A DNA stretch of 64,000 nt from Branchinecta lynchi (Eukaryota > Arthropoda > Branchiopoda > Anostraca > Branchinectidae): contig JAKZAP010000010.1 of the NCBI GenBank assembly GCA_023053575.1, positions 21,450,628 to 21,514,627 of the forward strand, read 5' to 3'. Every line of letters starts with the position of its first letter. The stretch's first letter is position 1. The translations under genes were made by a program, and so were the position numbers. Shown one piece after another: positions 32,528 to 44,398 of this stretch. Below the pieces are notes generated by a model, which was not told the DNA's origin, did no database searches, and was given only the letters and a program-made list of their open reading frames with translations.

Positions 32528-32770
32528 AAAACTGATATCCAGTTACATCACTAAGTGCTAAACTTCTTTCTCACCAATCTGACAAAAATTTATGAAAGTG
32601 TGATGACATTTTCAGATAACACGATCAGATACCACGATAACTGGCCAGATACCACGATAACTGCAAAAACACCCTTTGACCGTGGTATCAGATACCACGA
32701 TAACTGCAAAAACGACTTTAGACGTGGTATCAGATACCATGGTATCTGCAAAAACGCAACTTTTGTATCT
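32528..32770 (-). repeat. Palindromic repeat family P
   Basis: ACTGATATCCAGTTACATCA, ACTAAGTGC and CTTTCTCACCAATCTG are the inverse of 3470-3535. Then three copies of GTGGTATCAGATACCA with GATAACTGCAAAAAC. Confidence 0.7.
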
Positions 32771-33134
32771 TCTCAAAGAATAAAAATATCTGCTGTAAAA
32801 CTTTAGCGCTAGAATGACCAACTGGCAAATATCCCCATCTTATAAAGCCTGTTATGCTTTCCACGAAAAGAATGAGAACAAGACTGTGAAATAACCAATT
32901 TTACTGGATTTTTGCTGCGATTTTACAGCGTGACATTTCGCTCTAGGGAGCTTGGAGCTTCAAACTCCACTCGATCATTCCTTAAAGAACAACTCGCACT
33001 GCACACTGTTTCTGCTCAGTTGTTCTGAGACAGTTGACCAATTTCCAGCTAAGCTTTGCTCACAGAAAATTTCACACGGCTTCGGCTGTTTTTAGCCTCT
33101 TTCCACGTACCTTGCCTTGAATGACAATCTTGGC

Positions 33135-33318
33135 AAAATGTGCATAGCCAGTCTTCTGACCGAAACAGGTCCTCGGAAACAATGATCGGGTGCCTGATAC
33201 GTCCCGTTAAGAGAAGAAATCGTTTCAAAATGTGCATAGCCAGTCTTTTGACCGAAACAGGTCCTCGGAAACAATGATCGGGTGCCTGATACGTCCCGTT
33301 AAGAGAAGAAATCGTGGC
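33135..33318 (+). repeat. Perfect-looking 92-bp tandem duplication
   Basis: AAAATGTGCATAGCCAGTCT begins at 33135 and 33227; the two 92-bp units (ACCGAAACAGGTCCTCGGAA, CAATGATCGGGTGCCTGATA, CGTCCCGTTAAGAGAAG) differ by about one base. Confidence 0.9.
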
Positions 33319-33959
33319 AAGCGTGATAATCAGTGTATTGTTAACATACGGAAGTGAAGAATCTCGGAAACGAGAATGGGTGAACATAGTACTGAAGTAG
33401 AATGAATAACAGTCATAAATACGACGTGACCTTGAACCGATTCTCGGTAGGCTACGCAGAGAACACTGATAAAGGATAGTTAAAATTCAACTAAAAGACA
33501 TGATCCTTCCCTTTGTTCGTTATTCTTCAGACAATACTGTGACGCAAGACGGAAGAACACCAAAAGTAGCGATTGTTTTCTTCCACACAATGAGCTGGAA
33601 GTCGACAGTACAGCAGTGTAGCCACAAAATAACACGAGTAATGGCTTCATTTAACGGGATCCCTCATTTAACTTGAACCGTCACGAGTTTAAGCCGGCGT
33701 ATCGACATAATCGACCAATAATCTCGGGAACAAGAAATCTATTTTTATTGCGATTGTTCCTGGAGACACTGATTTATCACTGCCTATTAGAACCAGCCGA
33801 CACAGTTCAGAACAAAACAGATCGGTTCCTTCCCATTACGCTTGTTGGAAAATCACACCGTTGAATATTCTGGACAAAGCTTCAGGCTTTTTTCTAGCTG
33901 GAATCGCCCTAGATTTAGTGGCCTGTCCGATGTTTTATGCACGGGATTGAACTTGTCTC

Positions 33960-34640
33960 TTTTTCATGAAAACAGGTGGTTTGTACCATGGCACTTGCAG
34001 CCTCTGGCTCAATTGCCATATACCGATCGCAATTCCGTCGGTCCGTTTTTTTTTTTGTGTCACACTTTTCCGAGTTGTACTTCCAAATGTGCTCGGACAA
34101 TGAAACTTGGCAGGCTTATCAGGGATCCGACCAAACTAGCCTGGAAATAATCAGTTCCCTCCATCCAATCATATGCGGGGCAGTGGAGGGTGCTGGAAAC
34201 TGTAAAATTGAGGGCAGTTTGTCATGCTTTTTTTAGTTAGGGTACTTCTGGATCTGCTAGGACGATGAAACTTGGCAGGCGTATTAGGGACCCGACGAAA
34301 CAAACTTAGAAACAATCAGTTTTTCGATAACACCATCTCGGGGGAAGTGGATGGCGGGGGAATCCGGGAAATCGAGTATTCTGTAACTTTCGAACGAAAC
34401 TTGGTAACTGAATAGATTATATATCTCTGATGTCCCGTTTAAAGTCTTGACCGGATTCGATAGCTGGGGGGGGGGAGTTGGGGGGCGGGAGACCGGAAAT
34501 TTCAAGAAACGGTTAGAATGGAGGGATCGGAGGGAAACTTGCTGGAGAGAAGACGCATCTGCTCTAGATAAATCGTTTACACAATTGTACTGGATCCGGA
34601 ATGCGCTTTCCCAGGGAGTTGGTAAACTGTAAATAGACAC
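33960..34640 (-). repeat. Repeat domain modules, inverted segment
   Basis: GGACAATGAAACTTGGCAGG, TTATCAGGGATCCGACCAAA and GCTAGGACGATGAAACTTGG are reverse complements of modules at 30-32 kb, closing the 25.9-34.6 kb domain with opposite orientation. The final part (34430-34640) repeats the 28.65-kb module in plus orientation. Confidence 0.65.
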
Positions 34641-35310
34641 AGAATTCAGAATTGTAAAATAATCACAGATTTGTACATATACACTTTTAACACGCATATT
34701 TTAATATTCGTTATTTTATTTGAATTTGTTTGTCGTTTCAATCTACATCGTTCTTCTGGTTTTTAGTTACATATCGTTGTATGTTTTGTTGGTTCCGCAT
34801 CGTTTTTCTGTTGGTATTGTCTTCGATTTTATGATTTAGTTTTTTTTTTTTTTTTCGCTTAGGGCGGTTTGCTGGAATTGCAACCGAATTAACAGAATTT
34901 ATATTTATCCCTCGCACATCATCCTAGAGGGATAATTAGCTGATCAAGGAAAAACCCCGAAAGCCACAGTTTTCTATTTCTTTCGAATGAATGGTCAGCT
35001 TTTCTTCAAACCTTATATTCGTCAAGCTTACGCTTCTCTTTCACCACGAAGAAGCGCTGACTTTTACGTTCTGGAGCCTATAGTATGGTTCTCTCCTTTA
35101 AGTGATAACAAATTAACATTGTTATTAAAACTTGGCTTAATTTGAAATGAAATTAAAAACTGCCATCTGGTATTTCTTTCATTTTCTATTTTGCTTCCAG
35201 AAAGAAGAAGCACATTTAAAAAATATGTAATATAATCTGTTTTACTCATTTTTTACCTCAGAGTTTGTGCCAGGACGATCTTGAATCAGTTGGCTATTAG
35301 CTGATATCAA
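34641..35310. other. Unassigned intronic sequence
   Basis: T-rich with a poly-T run near 34842; nothing coding recognised. Confidence 0.35.
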
Positions 35311-35594
35311 GGTTGCGTTCCGCAAACTTAACAACTGTTAACAATCGTTAACTTTACTTCGGGGCGGAGCTAACTGCAGCTTTAACGATCGTTAACTTTT
35401 CCCAGATCTATAATTGTTAACTGTTTTGTAACGATGCTCACGGACCATCGTTACAAAATAGTTAACAATCGTTAAGTTCTAGAACGGAAATCATAGGAAG
35501 GCCGAGCTTAAATTTAACAAGCACAGTCTTGGAACAGGAAAAGTTAACGATTGTTAACGATTTGTTAACAATCGTTAAGTGGCGGAACGTAACC
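35311..35594. mobile_element. MITE family K with GTTAACGATTGTTAAC subrepeats
   Basis: Left end GGTTGCGTTCCGCAAACTTA; right end TTAAGTGGCGGAACGTAACC. Interior has at least six TTAAC/GTTAA half-palindromes (ACAATCGTTAAC, TTAACGATCGTTAAC). Same terminal word as 18193-18519. Confidence 0.72.
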
Positions 35595-38500
35595 CAAGTT
35601 TGTTTATTTTATTCTTTCCATCTGACTCTTTTGTAATCAAGTGGAAAAGCGAGGGTAGTGAAACAATTAGGTAAGTGTTCAAATAAGCATACATTGCTGA
35701 AAAAGCAAAAATAAAAACAAACAAAAAACATTAACAAAACCAATAACACTCGAACTAAAACGTTATATAATCAGATGATCATTATTCCTTGCCACAAAGG
35801 GTAGTTCCCTGGGTGGTTGCAAGATCGAAGGGATGGACATTGTTTGAACAGTGGCCACTCGTTTCCTGCCAAAATTGTGGTTTGATTGGTTCGTCCAAGC
35901 GGCAACCTTTAAATCGCCTAGCATCAGTCATCATCATCGACCTCGATCTGTTTCTTTCTGCCCGTCACTAATCCACAACTGCCGTCGTCCCGCTCCGTGT
36001 GTCACTTTTCTCTTGGCACTTGCGACTTAGGTCTGCCATGACCACGGTGCGACCAGGTTCTATTTTGACAAGATATTTCTCGGGAGACGGTGTGCGCAAC
36101 TTCTTGCATTCCCAGGGCTCTCCTCGACGAGGAAGAAGATAGAGCTCAGTCTAATTCCGCCACAGCTTTTGCTAGTCAGGTGTTGTACCTAGACGGGAAC
36201 GGCAGCACGAACGTACCTTCTAGTGAACGGGAACTACCTGAGCTCTAGCTATCGAATAGCTGAAACTGAAGTCTTTCAAAGGAAACTGCCAGCTCAAGGC
36301 CTTCGTTCAGAACATCAACTTCTTATTAAGCTGCACACCCAGACGTGAATCTTTTTTACTACAGATTAACGCATCCAAGTGGGGTATATTAGTGAAATAG
36401 TGAGATAAGTTGGGAATAGCGAAGTCGTCGTGGTCGAGTCAAGTTCGTCGAGTGTGTGAATATCAGTGTAACTCGAATGTGACAAAATAATAAACATATG
36501 AGCTTTACAAATTGAATAGAGAAAGTTTTCCATCTGGAAGTTACTGTGTGGAATAGCCGCGTGCGTCTGAACGTCAGGAAGGAAAATGATACTTGAGTCT
36601 CTCCCAAGTATTAAGCGAAGCATTACTTAAGTAAAGAGAAAGAATAGAACGGTACAGTGTTACCAGTATTTTTCGCCGTCTGTTTGGAAGGAACACGGAG
36701 GCTGGGGAAGGCTAGGCTGGTTTGATGTTGGCCAAAGACCCTTTACAAGCCAAATCTTGAGTAAACAGAATCCGCTGAGTGACTTTTCATTTTCGCATAT
36801 TCATTTTCGCATACACAGCGTCTCGCTCTGTCGTAAATCCTGAATCCAGCTTTTTGAAATTGATTAGTCTATTTTAACAGATGTGTCAGCTTTTAGGATA
36901 GAGTCAATATTAACTCACACACTTTCAGGTCCTTGTATTTAGACTTGAGATTGAGCGGGAAAGCCCGTGGAAAAGTTCAATTATACGATGACCCCTTTTT
37001 CCCTTCCTGGCTGTTGAAGTTCGCCACGTCTCTGACTAATAAGACTTGTTTTTTTTTTCCAAATTAGTCACCCCCTTAACTTTTTCTTTACTCGTACAAT
37101 GAAAGTTTTGATGCGTGATGATTTTTCCTCTCAGGAGATGTGGCTTGCGGAGCGAAGAGGAATTCATGACCCACTTACGTAGACCTGACGGGTTGCAAAT
37201 TTGCTTAATAAATCTGGAAGTGGAAACAACATAAAGAATAGAAATGTGAAAAAGTTTGCCCAGATATAGCATTACAACTTTGTAGCCTACTGCCTAGTTC
37301 CGCGTGGCATAGTTGACCGCAAAGTACGTGGCCGATCTTCGTTTGACGCAAAGGGCGCGGCGAAATTACAGCAGCTGCATCCGTTGCACTCCGGGCTGTC
37401 ACTGGTGTTTTGTCACCAGTGTCCGGTTCTTCTCTTAAAATGTGTTTTTTTTTTTTGTTCACCGGTGAGTTGATGAAAACTGGCTAACTCCTCGCTGAAG
37501 CCGGGCTCCCGAGCAGGTTCTGGTTATTCCGCACGGGTGAGAAGAGATAAAAACGGACACTGTTTAGTTCAAAAACGGGTTATAAGACTGATGAGAGGTC
37601 ACCGGTGGATGCAAAAACGGCTTATAAGAAAACCGGAGACCACCGATGAGAACTCCCGTAACAAAGAACGCAGCTAGCGTTATATCATGGTCATTTGAAG
37701 TGTTATTTACTTCAAAGGAGTACGGCTGCGCTTCGGAGTCTGTCCCTCACGTATAAATCCTAAAATTTGGGCATGGTGACCCAACACATGGGCAGGATGC
37801 TCAAACGTTAGGGCAACATGCCCTGCAGCAAGGGCATGGTGTCCCTAAGAAATCTGTTAAATTGAGAACCTGCATTCGCCAGCATGCCCATGCTCAAACC
37901 CCCCACCATACCCATACCTTGGGGCATGCCCAGGCGTCGGACACCATGCCCAGATATTGAGCATTTGTGTATGACTGGAGTCTACTCAGGGAAAAGCCAT
38001 AACTACTATACTGGGGCAAAATTTTTAAATTTCTCCGTGTTAACTTATTCTCTTTTTTGGGTTCAAATGATCAGATCTGAAAGCTATCACCTATAGATAC
38101 GTGCTTGAAAAGATTTGATGAGCTCAACCTCAGCAACCTACATAAATGTAGTAGTGGCCTAATATTTGGTGCAAAGCTTTGTTTAGTATCACTAAATAAA
38201 TTAACGCTTTCAAAGTTGAACGGTCAACAATGCTGTTGTCAACAGCTGTATTTTTTCCAATGTCTTTCAAATAAAAAGTTATCCCGTCTACTGAGTACTG
38301 AATTTTATTTTGTTTTTCCACAAATTAGTTCTCTGATCCATTTTTTGTATCGCATTTAAGTCTCTGAAATATCCTGTTTTGACTATTTTATATATAATTT
38401 TGGTAGTGAATATGAAGGAAATTCATCATACAGCTACTCGTTGCTATTAGTCTCACTTCTGAAGAAAAAACACAATATACTTAAGCTTTGCTGTAGCAGA

Positions 38501-38791
38501 ACGGGAGGTTTCACAAAAGTCAACCTAAGTTGCGTTCGGTTTTTGAGTCAGTACTGCGTCTCCCAATACACCTTTTTTGTTTTGTTTTAAAAAAAAACAT
38601 TAACAGATCAATCATGAAAAGGTCTCCATAAGCTTGCAGACAAAACGATCATGATTGTTCTTTTTATTAAGTAATATAACCTCTGGAAGGTGACGGGAAA
38701 AATACTGGCAAGCAGAACGTTATCTATTTGGTTTCTCAAGGAATTGAGTGAAGAGAATTGGTGATATTTAAGAAGTCACACTTGGAGGAAA
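35595..38791. other. Low-repeat stretch upstream of the alternative exon
   Basis: The least repetitive part of the intron; no transposon or exon was recognised. It includes GGGCATGGTGTCC (37826) and its complement GGACACCATGCCC (37939) within a cluster of GGGCATG words (37769-37960). It would contain any promoter of the 38792 exon; a TATTTAAG word lies at 38765, 27 bp before the ATG, probably too close to act as a TATA box. Confidence 0.4.
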
Positions 38792-39154
38792 ATGGCTGTG
38801 AAAAGTGCTGGAAACTTCGTTGCTACCATGTTCAAGAAAAAGAAAGAGAAAGACCGACCCACGGGTGAACCGACCGAGACGGATAATGCAACAAGCCCGA
38901 GTGAACCCAGTTCAAGTCCTGACCAGTCGAAGAGCAGTTCTGATGCGACTGAGACCAAGAAAGAAAGGCCGAAATCGGCAGTCCTTGCAAGTTTGACGAA
39001 CTCAGACCGGCCGAGGAAGAAGTTGTCATTTCGCGATCCTGAGGTCTTGGGACATCAAGGACAGCTCAAAAATAAGGATGAAATTGTGAATGTAGCTCTA
39101 GAAAATGTTAAGAAGCAGGGATACTCAACGAGCATTGAAGATATAGATCTTGAA
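38792..39154 (+). CDS. Candidate alternative first exon of NOS1AP (121 codons)
   Basis: Begins at an ATG in good context (GAGGAAAATGG: A at -3, G at +4) and runs 121 codons to a donor, GAA|GTAAGG, in phase 0. The next plus-strand acceptor with coding support is NOS1AP exon B (50183), also phase 0, so the two join in frame as SIEDIDLE then TQAMRIV. The peptide starts MAVKSAGNFVATMFKKKKEK, then a Thr/Ser/Pro-rich acidic linker, a Lys/Arg patch (SDRPRKKLSFRDPEVLG) and a helical, charged end (KNKDEIVNVALENVKKQGYS). It looks like real protein: codon use is even, there are no stops, and composition is unlike the surrounding AT-rich repeats. No similarity to the known NOS1AP N-terminus is recognised. 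It could instead be the first exon of an unrelated nested gene. Confidence 0.7.
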
Positions 39155-40565
39155 GTAAGGTTTATTTTTATTCTTGTTAGTGGAAAACAAATAAAGCTCC
39201 CACTAGTAACTTTGAATTTTGTTTTGGCAGTCACTTAGTTTTTTTTTTTTGTAACCCACGGCTCAACGGAAGAACTCTGGACTAAAAACAAAAACAAAAT
39301 AAACAGAACTAAATACAAAGCAAAAGCAAATATTAATCAGTTAATCAAGTATGTATTATAAAAACCTTAGCCTGACGCAGCCGGTTTTTCGTTTCTCGTC
39401 GTTTCAAGGAATAAATACGTGTTATTATATATCTACAAATACAGTTTTTATCCAAACGATCGTAATACAGAACTTGCGTCCAGCAATTTCAAACTTAAAA
39501 CTTGATGATATCATGCATAATCAAGGCTCAAACACTATCGGCACAAATCCAACTACCTGTGTTGTTACGTCTTGCAAAAAAGGGGATGGAATTCTTCCCG
39601 TACCGTTCGTGAAAAGCTCGCAGTGAAAGGAGAAAAGGTTGATCAGAAGCCGCCATGCTAGCTGACCTTTCCGAGCCCCCCCCCCCCCCCACAAAAAAAA
39701 AAAATTCATTTCTTCTATCGCCAGTTGGCCATAGAGCCGGACCAGAGCAAAATAACTCTGCGCGAACTTTGAAAAAGGGACACACAGTCAAATCGCAGTG
39801 ACATTAGCTCCGGAGCGGACATGAACATCCCTACTAAAACTCGACCAATCGTTAACGAGCGCTGGCTCTGATCCCGAGCAAAATAACTTTAGTCCGCCAC
39901 TGTACAGACGAACAGTTTGCTAAAGGGTTCTCTCGCGAAGCGAGCTGGGCGGCGCTGCGACGGAGGCCCATTTTTGATGCATGGGAAGGGTAGGTTTTCG
40001 CATTACTCTCTACAGTTTTTTTGCTCTGAGCCGTACACAGGAAAGAGCAAGATGAGATAAGGTCAGATAACAGTCGACAGGAATGACAGCAAATATTGCA
40101 CATATGGTTACCAGTCTCAGCTGCTCCAGGCTCGTAAATAACCATGGTTTTTAGATTTCTGCAGTTCAACGTCTTTCTTGACGGCTGTCGAATGGTCTCG
40201 CAAGTTCTTCACCAGTATCTTTGTCTTTCTTGTCTATTCTTCCCTGGCAATATCTCACATTGGTCTTCCAGCACCTCAACGTTGTTTTCTGGTACAACTG
40301 ACTGGTAAGGAAAATTATGGATTTTCGTGGGCCATCTGACGCGTTGCCAAGTGACTGGTGACCGAACTGACCGGGGGACGTACTGGCGGATTTGTGTGTG
40401 TGTGGGGGGTGCTCCTTGCCTTTACTTTACCCGATAGACGTGTCGACGCTCTATTATGACCCCGCGTACGACGACTCCCTGCCGAAATGGAAGAAATAAC
40501 GATTGGAGGAGGATGTTTATCCAGTACTCGTTTACTGACGTAACTGGTTCTGGGAGTCAGTCCGG
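39155..40565. other. Unassigned intronic sequence
   Basis: Includes a C-run/A-run near 39677-39703 and no recognised element or exon. Confidence 0.35.
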
Positions 40566-40569
40566 CGAT

Positions 40570-41260
40570 CTACGTGCCATCTTTGCTCAACTTCAAAAGC
40601 ACACAGACTGTGTACGCTATTTACAGTCAGTCGTTGAGGCAATAAAAGGTCGACCAGTCGAACTTTGCGGTGACCTTGTATCCCGGTAATATAATTCGGG
40701 CTATGCGGTTAGCATCGACGGTGCTCTTTTGCTCAACTGTTCGGTGCTTTTTGCTCAACTTCAAGAGCACGCACACTGAGTACGCTATTTACAGTCAGTT
40801 GTGGAGGCAAAAGAAGTGGACTAATGAGACTTTACGGTGACCATGTATCCCGGTAATATAATTCGGTTTATCCCGGTAATATAATTCTGTCAATGCGGTT
40901 GGCATCGACGCTGCTCTTTTGCTCAACGTTTCGGTGCTTTTTGCTCAACTTCAAGAGCACGCACACTGTATACGCTATTTACAGTCAGTTGTGGAGGCAA
41001 GAGAAGTGGACTAATGAGACTTCACGTAGACCATGTATCCCGGTAACATAATTCTGTCAATGCGGTTGGCATCGACGGTCCTCTTTTACTCAACGTTTCG
41101 GTGCTTTTTGCTCAACTTCAAGAGTACGCACACTGTGTACGCTATTTAAAATCAGTTGTTAAGGCAAAAAAAGTCAACTAATCAGACTTTCCGGTGACCT
41201 TGTATCCTGGTAATATAATTTGGTCTATGTGGTTGGCATCGACGGTGCTCTGGTTTAAAT
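40570..41260 (+). repeat. Tandem array, four units of ~170-190 bp
   Basis: TACGCTATTTACAGTCAGT recurs at 40613, 40781, 40971 and 41138 (spacings 168, 190, 167). Each unit also has TTTTGCTCAACTTCAAGAGC, GGTGACC.TGTATCCCGG and GTTGGCATCGACGGT. The longer unit contains a 22-bp internal duplication of TCCCGGTAATATAATTC. Confidence 0.88.
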
Positions 41261-42246
41261 TGAATGCTTTGACTTGATTTTTCCACGTGTGGCTGCATCT
41301 GAAAAAGCCGCTAAAGTATTTTTCCATTTCATGTCCTCTCCTCTTCACCTGGTTTTGCGGTACGGCTCATAAAGCTGTCAAACCAGGAGACTCTTGAAGC
41401 AGTTGACACTTTCTTGGAAGTCATTCCCTTTCGACGTGGTGCTTTTTGCTGAGATTAGTTATGGAACCAACCCCCATTGGTTCAGTTATAGCTTCCATCG
41501 AAGTGGGTGGTCATTATACTTTTAAAATGTGGAGAGTTAAAATTCTGGGCATTGTAGTCGACCTCCTTGTTCAATTACAACTACAAGAGCCTATCTGTGA
41601 GAGTTTCTCCCGAAGATTAAGGGACTATGCCTGGTGCAATACCAGCATGAGTGGTGGTCTATAATAGCCAGGGGCGGTTCGAGATGGGTTGGGTGGGGAA
41701 TGAATACCCCCCCCCCCTCCCATGCTTCTGACATTCTTCCATTCAGACGTATTTTCTTACTTTGTAGAATATCAGGAGAATTGTCTTCTCGTTGGATGTT
41801 CTGAGCTTGTACCGTGACAGTTGTCTGTTCATAACCTGTGAGAATCGTACTCAGTCTTGTATTTTGAGGTTTCCCGAATGTGAATTATATTTTGAGGTCT
41901 TCATCCCGAAGACCTTCGAACCACCGCTGGTAATAGTCTCTGAATAGGCCTATCAGTAATTTGTAATTATTTCTTCATTTGTTTACTAGTACAAAAAAGC
42001 GGGAAGTATGCCCCAGCCCCTGAACAGAAGAACATCAGACCAGCGTATACAAACTCTGTTACAATAATCGCTAGGGTAAAGGGGCGGCCAACCATTCTCC
42101 TGCTTTGCTTGGGAGGTAGGGTCGGCCGACGGATGAGCGAGCGTGATCAGCTCCTTGTCGTTTAAAGATGTTTAATTTCCGATGATCCGACTTATAGTTG
42201 CTGCGACGTATATTTTTCCACTTTTTAAATCAATCAATCAAGTTTA
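41261..42246. other. Unassigned intronic sequence
   Basis: A C-run at 41707-41719 may be a MITE fragment; nothing else recognised. Confidence 0.35.
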
Positions 42247-42482
42247 AAGGTGAGTCTTCACCTTCCTTAATCTGGGTTCCCAGATTTCTCGAGATCTTTT
42301 TGAATTTCTTCTGCAATACTTAAAAATTCCGGAAATCTGGAAGTTCAAAAGCCCCTTTTTCCGGATTATTTTGATATACGTTTAGACCGGTTCATATTCC
42401 AGATACAATTTACAGAAGACGTCAAAGAATAATCTGGAAGCCCAGACTCCGGAAGTTCCGGGAGGTGAAGACCGGACTTAAT
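42247..42482. mobile_element. MITE with GTCTTCACCTCC termini
   Basis: Left AAAGGTGAGTCTTCACCTTC, right GGGAGGTGAAGACCGGACTT; inverted over about 14 bp. The interior contains GGAAATCTGGAAGTTC and its approximate complement. Confidence 0.6.
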
Positions 42483-42544
42483 ACAAATAGCTAAGAGCTA
42501 GAAGAGAAATACAAATTTATGGACACGAAACAAATTAACTAATA

Positions 42545-42905
42545 CACTTACAAGATATGACCAATAAATGATGGGATGAAACTTCGTAAAAATTGGGCAG
42601 AAGAATTAGCAGGATATGGAGAAAACTGATTGCCAGTATTCCTCTCGGACCGACGCACGGAAGACGGGAGGGGAGGGGGTAATAGATGGGCCGTCTGGGG
42701 ACAACACAGTATCTTAGCTCCAAATTTGTTTGGAAGAGTATTCCTGCGCTAAGTTAATTTATGAACGTCCAGTGTAATGAGAGCCTCTTCAATTGAAATA
42801 TTCTGATCACCCAGAATGATTCTCACTGCTCTCTTTTGGACATTTTCCAGGCGATGAGAGAACTCTGTATAAACAGAAGAATGCCAAACCGGTGAAGCAT
42901 ATTCT
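42545..42905 (-). mobile_element. LINE 3' end with RT C-terminus
   Basis: The minus strand from 42905 encodes YASPVWHSSVYTEFSHRLEN, then VQKRAVRIILGDQNISIEEA and LITLDVHKLT, followed by a stop and then RRNTLPNKFGAKIL: the classic CR1/L2 RT thumb and tail (YasPvWh, L..vQkRalriilg, RR..L..kf). One in-frame stop follows HKLT. The last 150 bp match 2904-3075 inverted. Confidence 0.85.
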
Positions 42906-43461
42906 AAATATTCTTTTTGTCGGTAATGGTGCCCGAAACAGTTTGAAGTAGGTTATGGTCCCCTAGGGGTTTCGGTAATGGTTTCATTCACAGCAAATTT
43001 TCTATGTGTTACCCAGGGTGTGTACCCACCTTCTAACAGTAGTTACGCATTGTCGTCCCTGCTCATCTTAAACATATTTACCGATTTTGTTTACCCCTTT
43101 TCCGCCCGGGCTCCAGAGCATGGTAGGTGGTATTAGAGCCTCCACCATCTGACCGGGAAATCCGAGTCTTGTAAAATAAAACAGACATCGTGTTTAGCAC
43201 AGAATCCGAATTTTCAAAATATTGTTCATGTCTATTGTATGTTTTTCGAGCATTAAAATTGTCCTCGCTGTTCCAATCTTGTCGGTTTTTCGTAGTCAAC
43301 CACAAGACAATCCCGGAGTCCTGGTAGGATTCTGGAACACATCCTGAGAGACGTAACCGACGCCTGTCTACTATTTCTGTGATCAATTAAATTAGTGTCG
43401 TTCCGTACAGTTTCTGGTCAGAAATAAGTTTATCGTTCTACTGGCTATATAATCAGGCGTG
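42906..43461. other. Unassigned intronic sequence
   Basis: A 102-codon minus frame (43386-43078) shows no motif. Confidence 0.35.
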
Positions 43462-43463
43462 TA

Positions 43464-43622
43464 CACTGTAAAAAAAAAATCTTGCAGTATTTGCTACTGG
43501 GATTAATCTTGTCTTTATTGAGATAAGATTATCCCTAATTCGGACTAATTTTATCCCAATATAGATAAGACTAATCCCAGTAGTAAATACTGCATCCTTA
43601 TTCGGAGAAACTTTTTACAGTG
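43464..43622. mobile_element. Hairpin MITE, CACTGTAAAAA family, TA target
   Basis: 159 bp, flanked by TA on both sides. Ends CACTGTAAAAA and TTTTTACAGTG; the inner arms GTATTTGCTACTGGGATTA and TAATCCCAGTAGTAAATAC are also inverted, so the whole element folds back. Near copy at 55861-56030. Confidence 0.85.
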
Positions 43623-44398
43623 TATGTACGTATTTGGGAAACGGCTACTTGGTCCTGATCAAACGGTCTGTTATACTGGTTTATAATTTCATCGAATTTG
43701 ATCCGATTTGTAGTTCCAGGACTAATTTAGAGATTTGTGGGACGACTTGAGTTTTTTGAAAATTGGGTTGGACATGTCATTTTTTTCATAACAAATATGC
43801 TCGATTTCTGAATACCTCGACCCTCTAAACAGCCTCGTCATGTAATTAAGCAATAACTACACAAAAATGTGTTTTTACTTTCTGAATTATGTATTGTTGA
43901 GGTAAAATTCTATCGCGTGGGTTGTTGGTTTTTTTTTCTTTTGTTGTTTCTATTTTCTGACATCTCATGTGGTGGTAATAAACACATTAATTCATTATTT
44001 ATTTTGTTCGAGATCAAATACGATCTACCCCTTCTCGAAAGCACAAGCCTATCATTTTTAAAGGTCATCCATTTCGCATAACTTGAGACAATTTAAGCCA
44101 CTTTCTGTTCAAACAAAAACAACGTCCATTGCCCCGATAACTGACACTCAAATCTATTTTATGGAGGAGTAAAAATCGACAGTCTTGACAGCTTAAGTAG
44201 GGATGCAAAGACTTGCTATGTGATCCATGTTTATTTGCCAGGAAATCATTCTTCGTCGGAGCCAAGAAAGTTATCTGGAAACTAGGGTTTCACTCAAGCA
44301 AGCAAAAGGGCAATATAGTGTCAGAAATAGTACACAACCAGGCCTTGTCTCTGGCCCGCGATGAATTTCCAAAACCATCTTGTCTCTAACACGTGATG

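Noticed and set aside
42535..42723. 62-codon minus-strand frame at 42.6 kb as a separate gene
   Set aside because: It is an alternative frame of the LINE RT tail in that interval.
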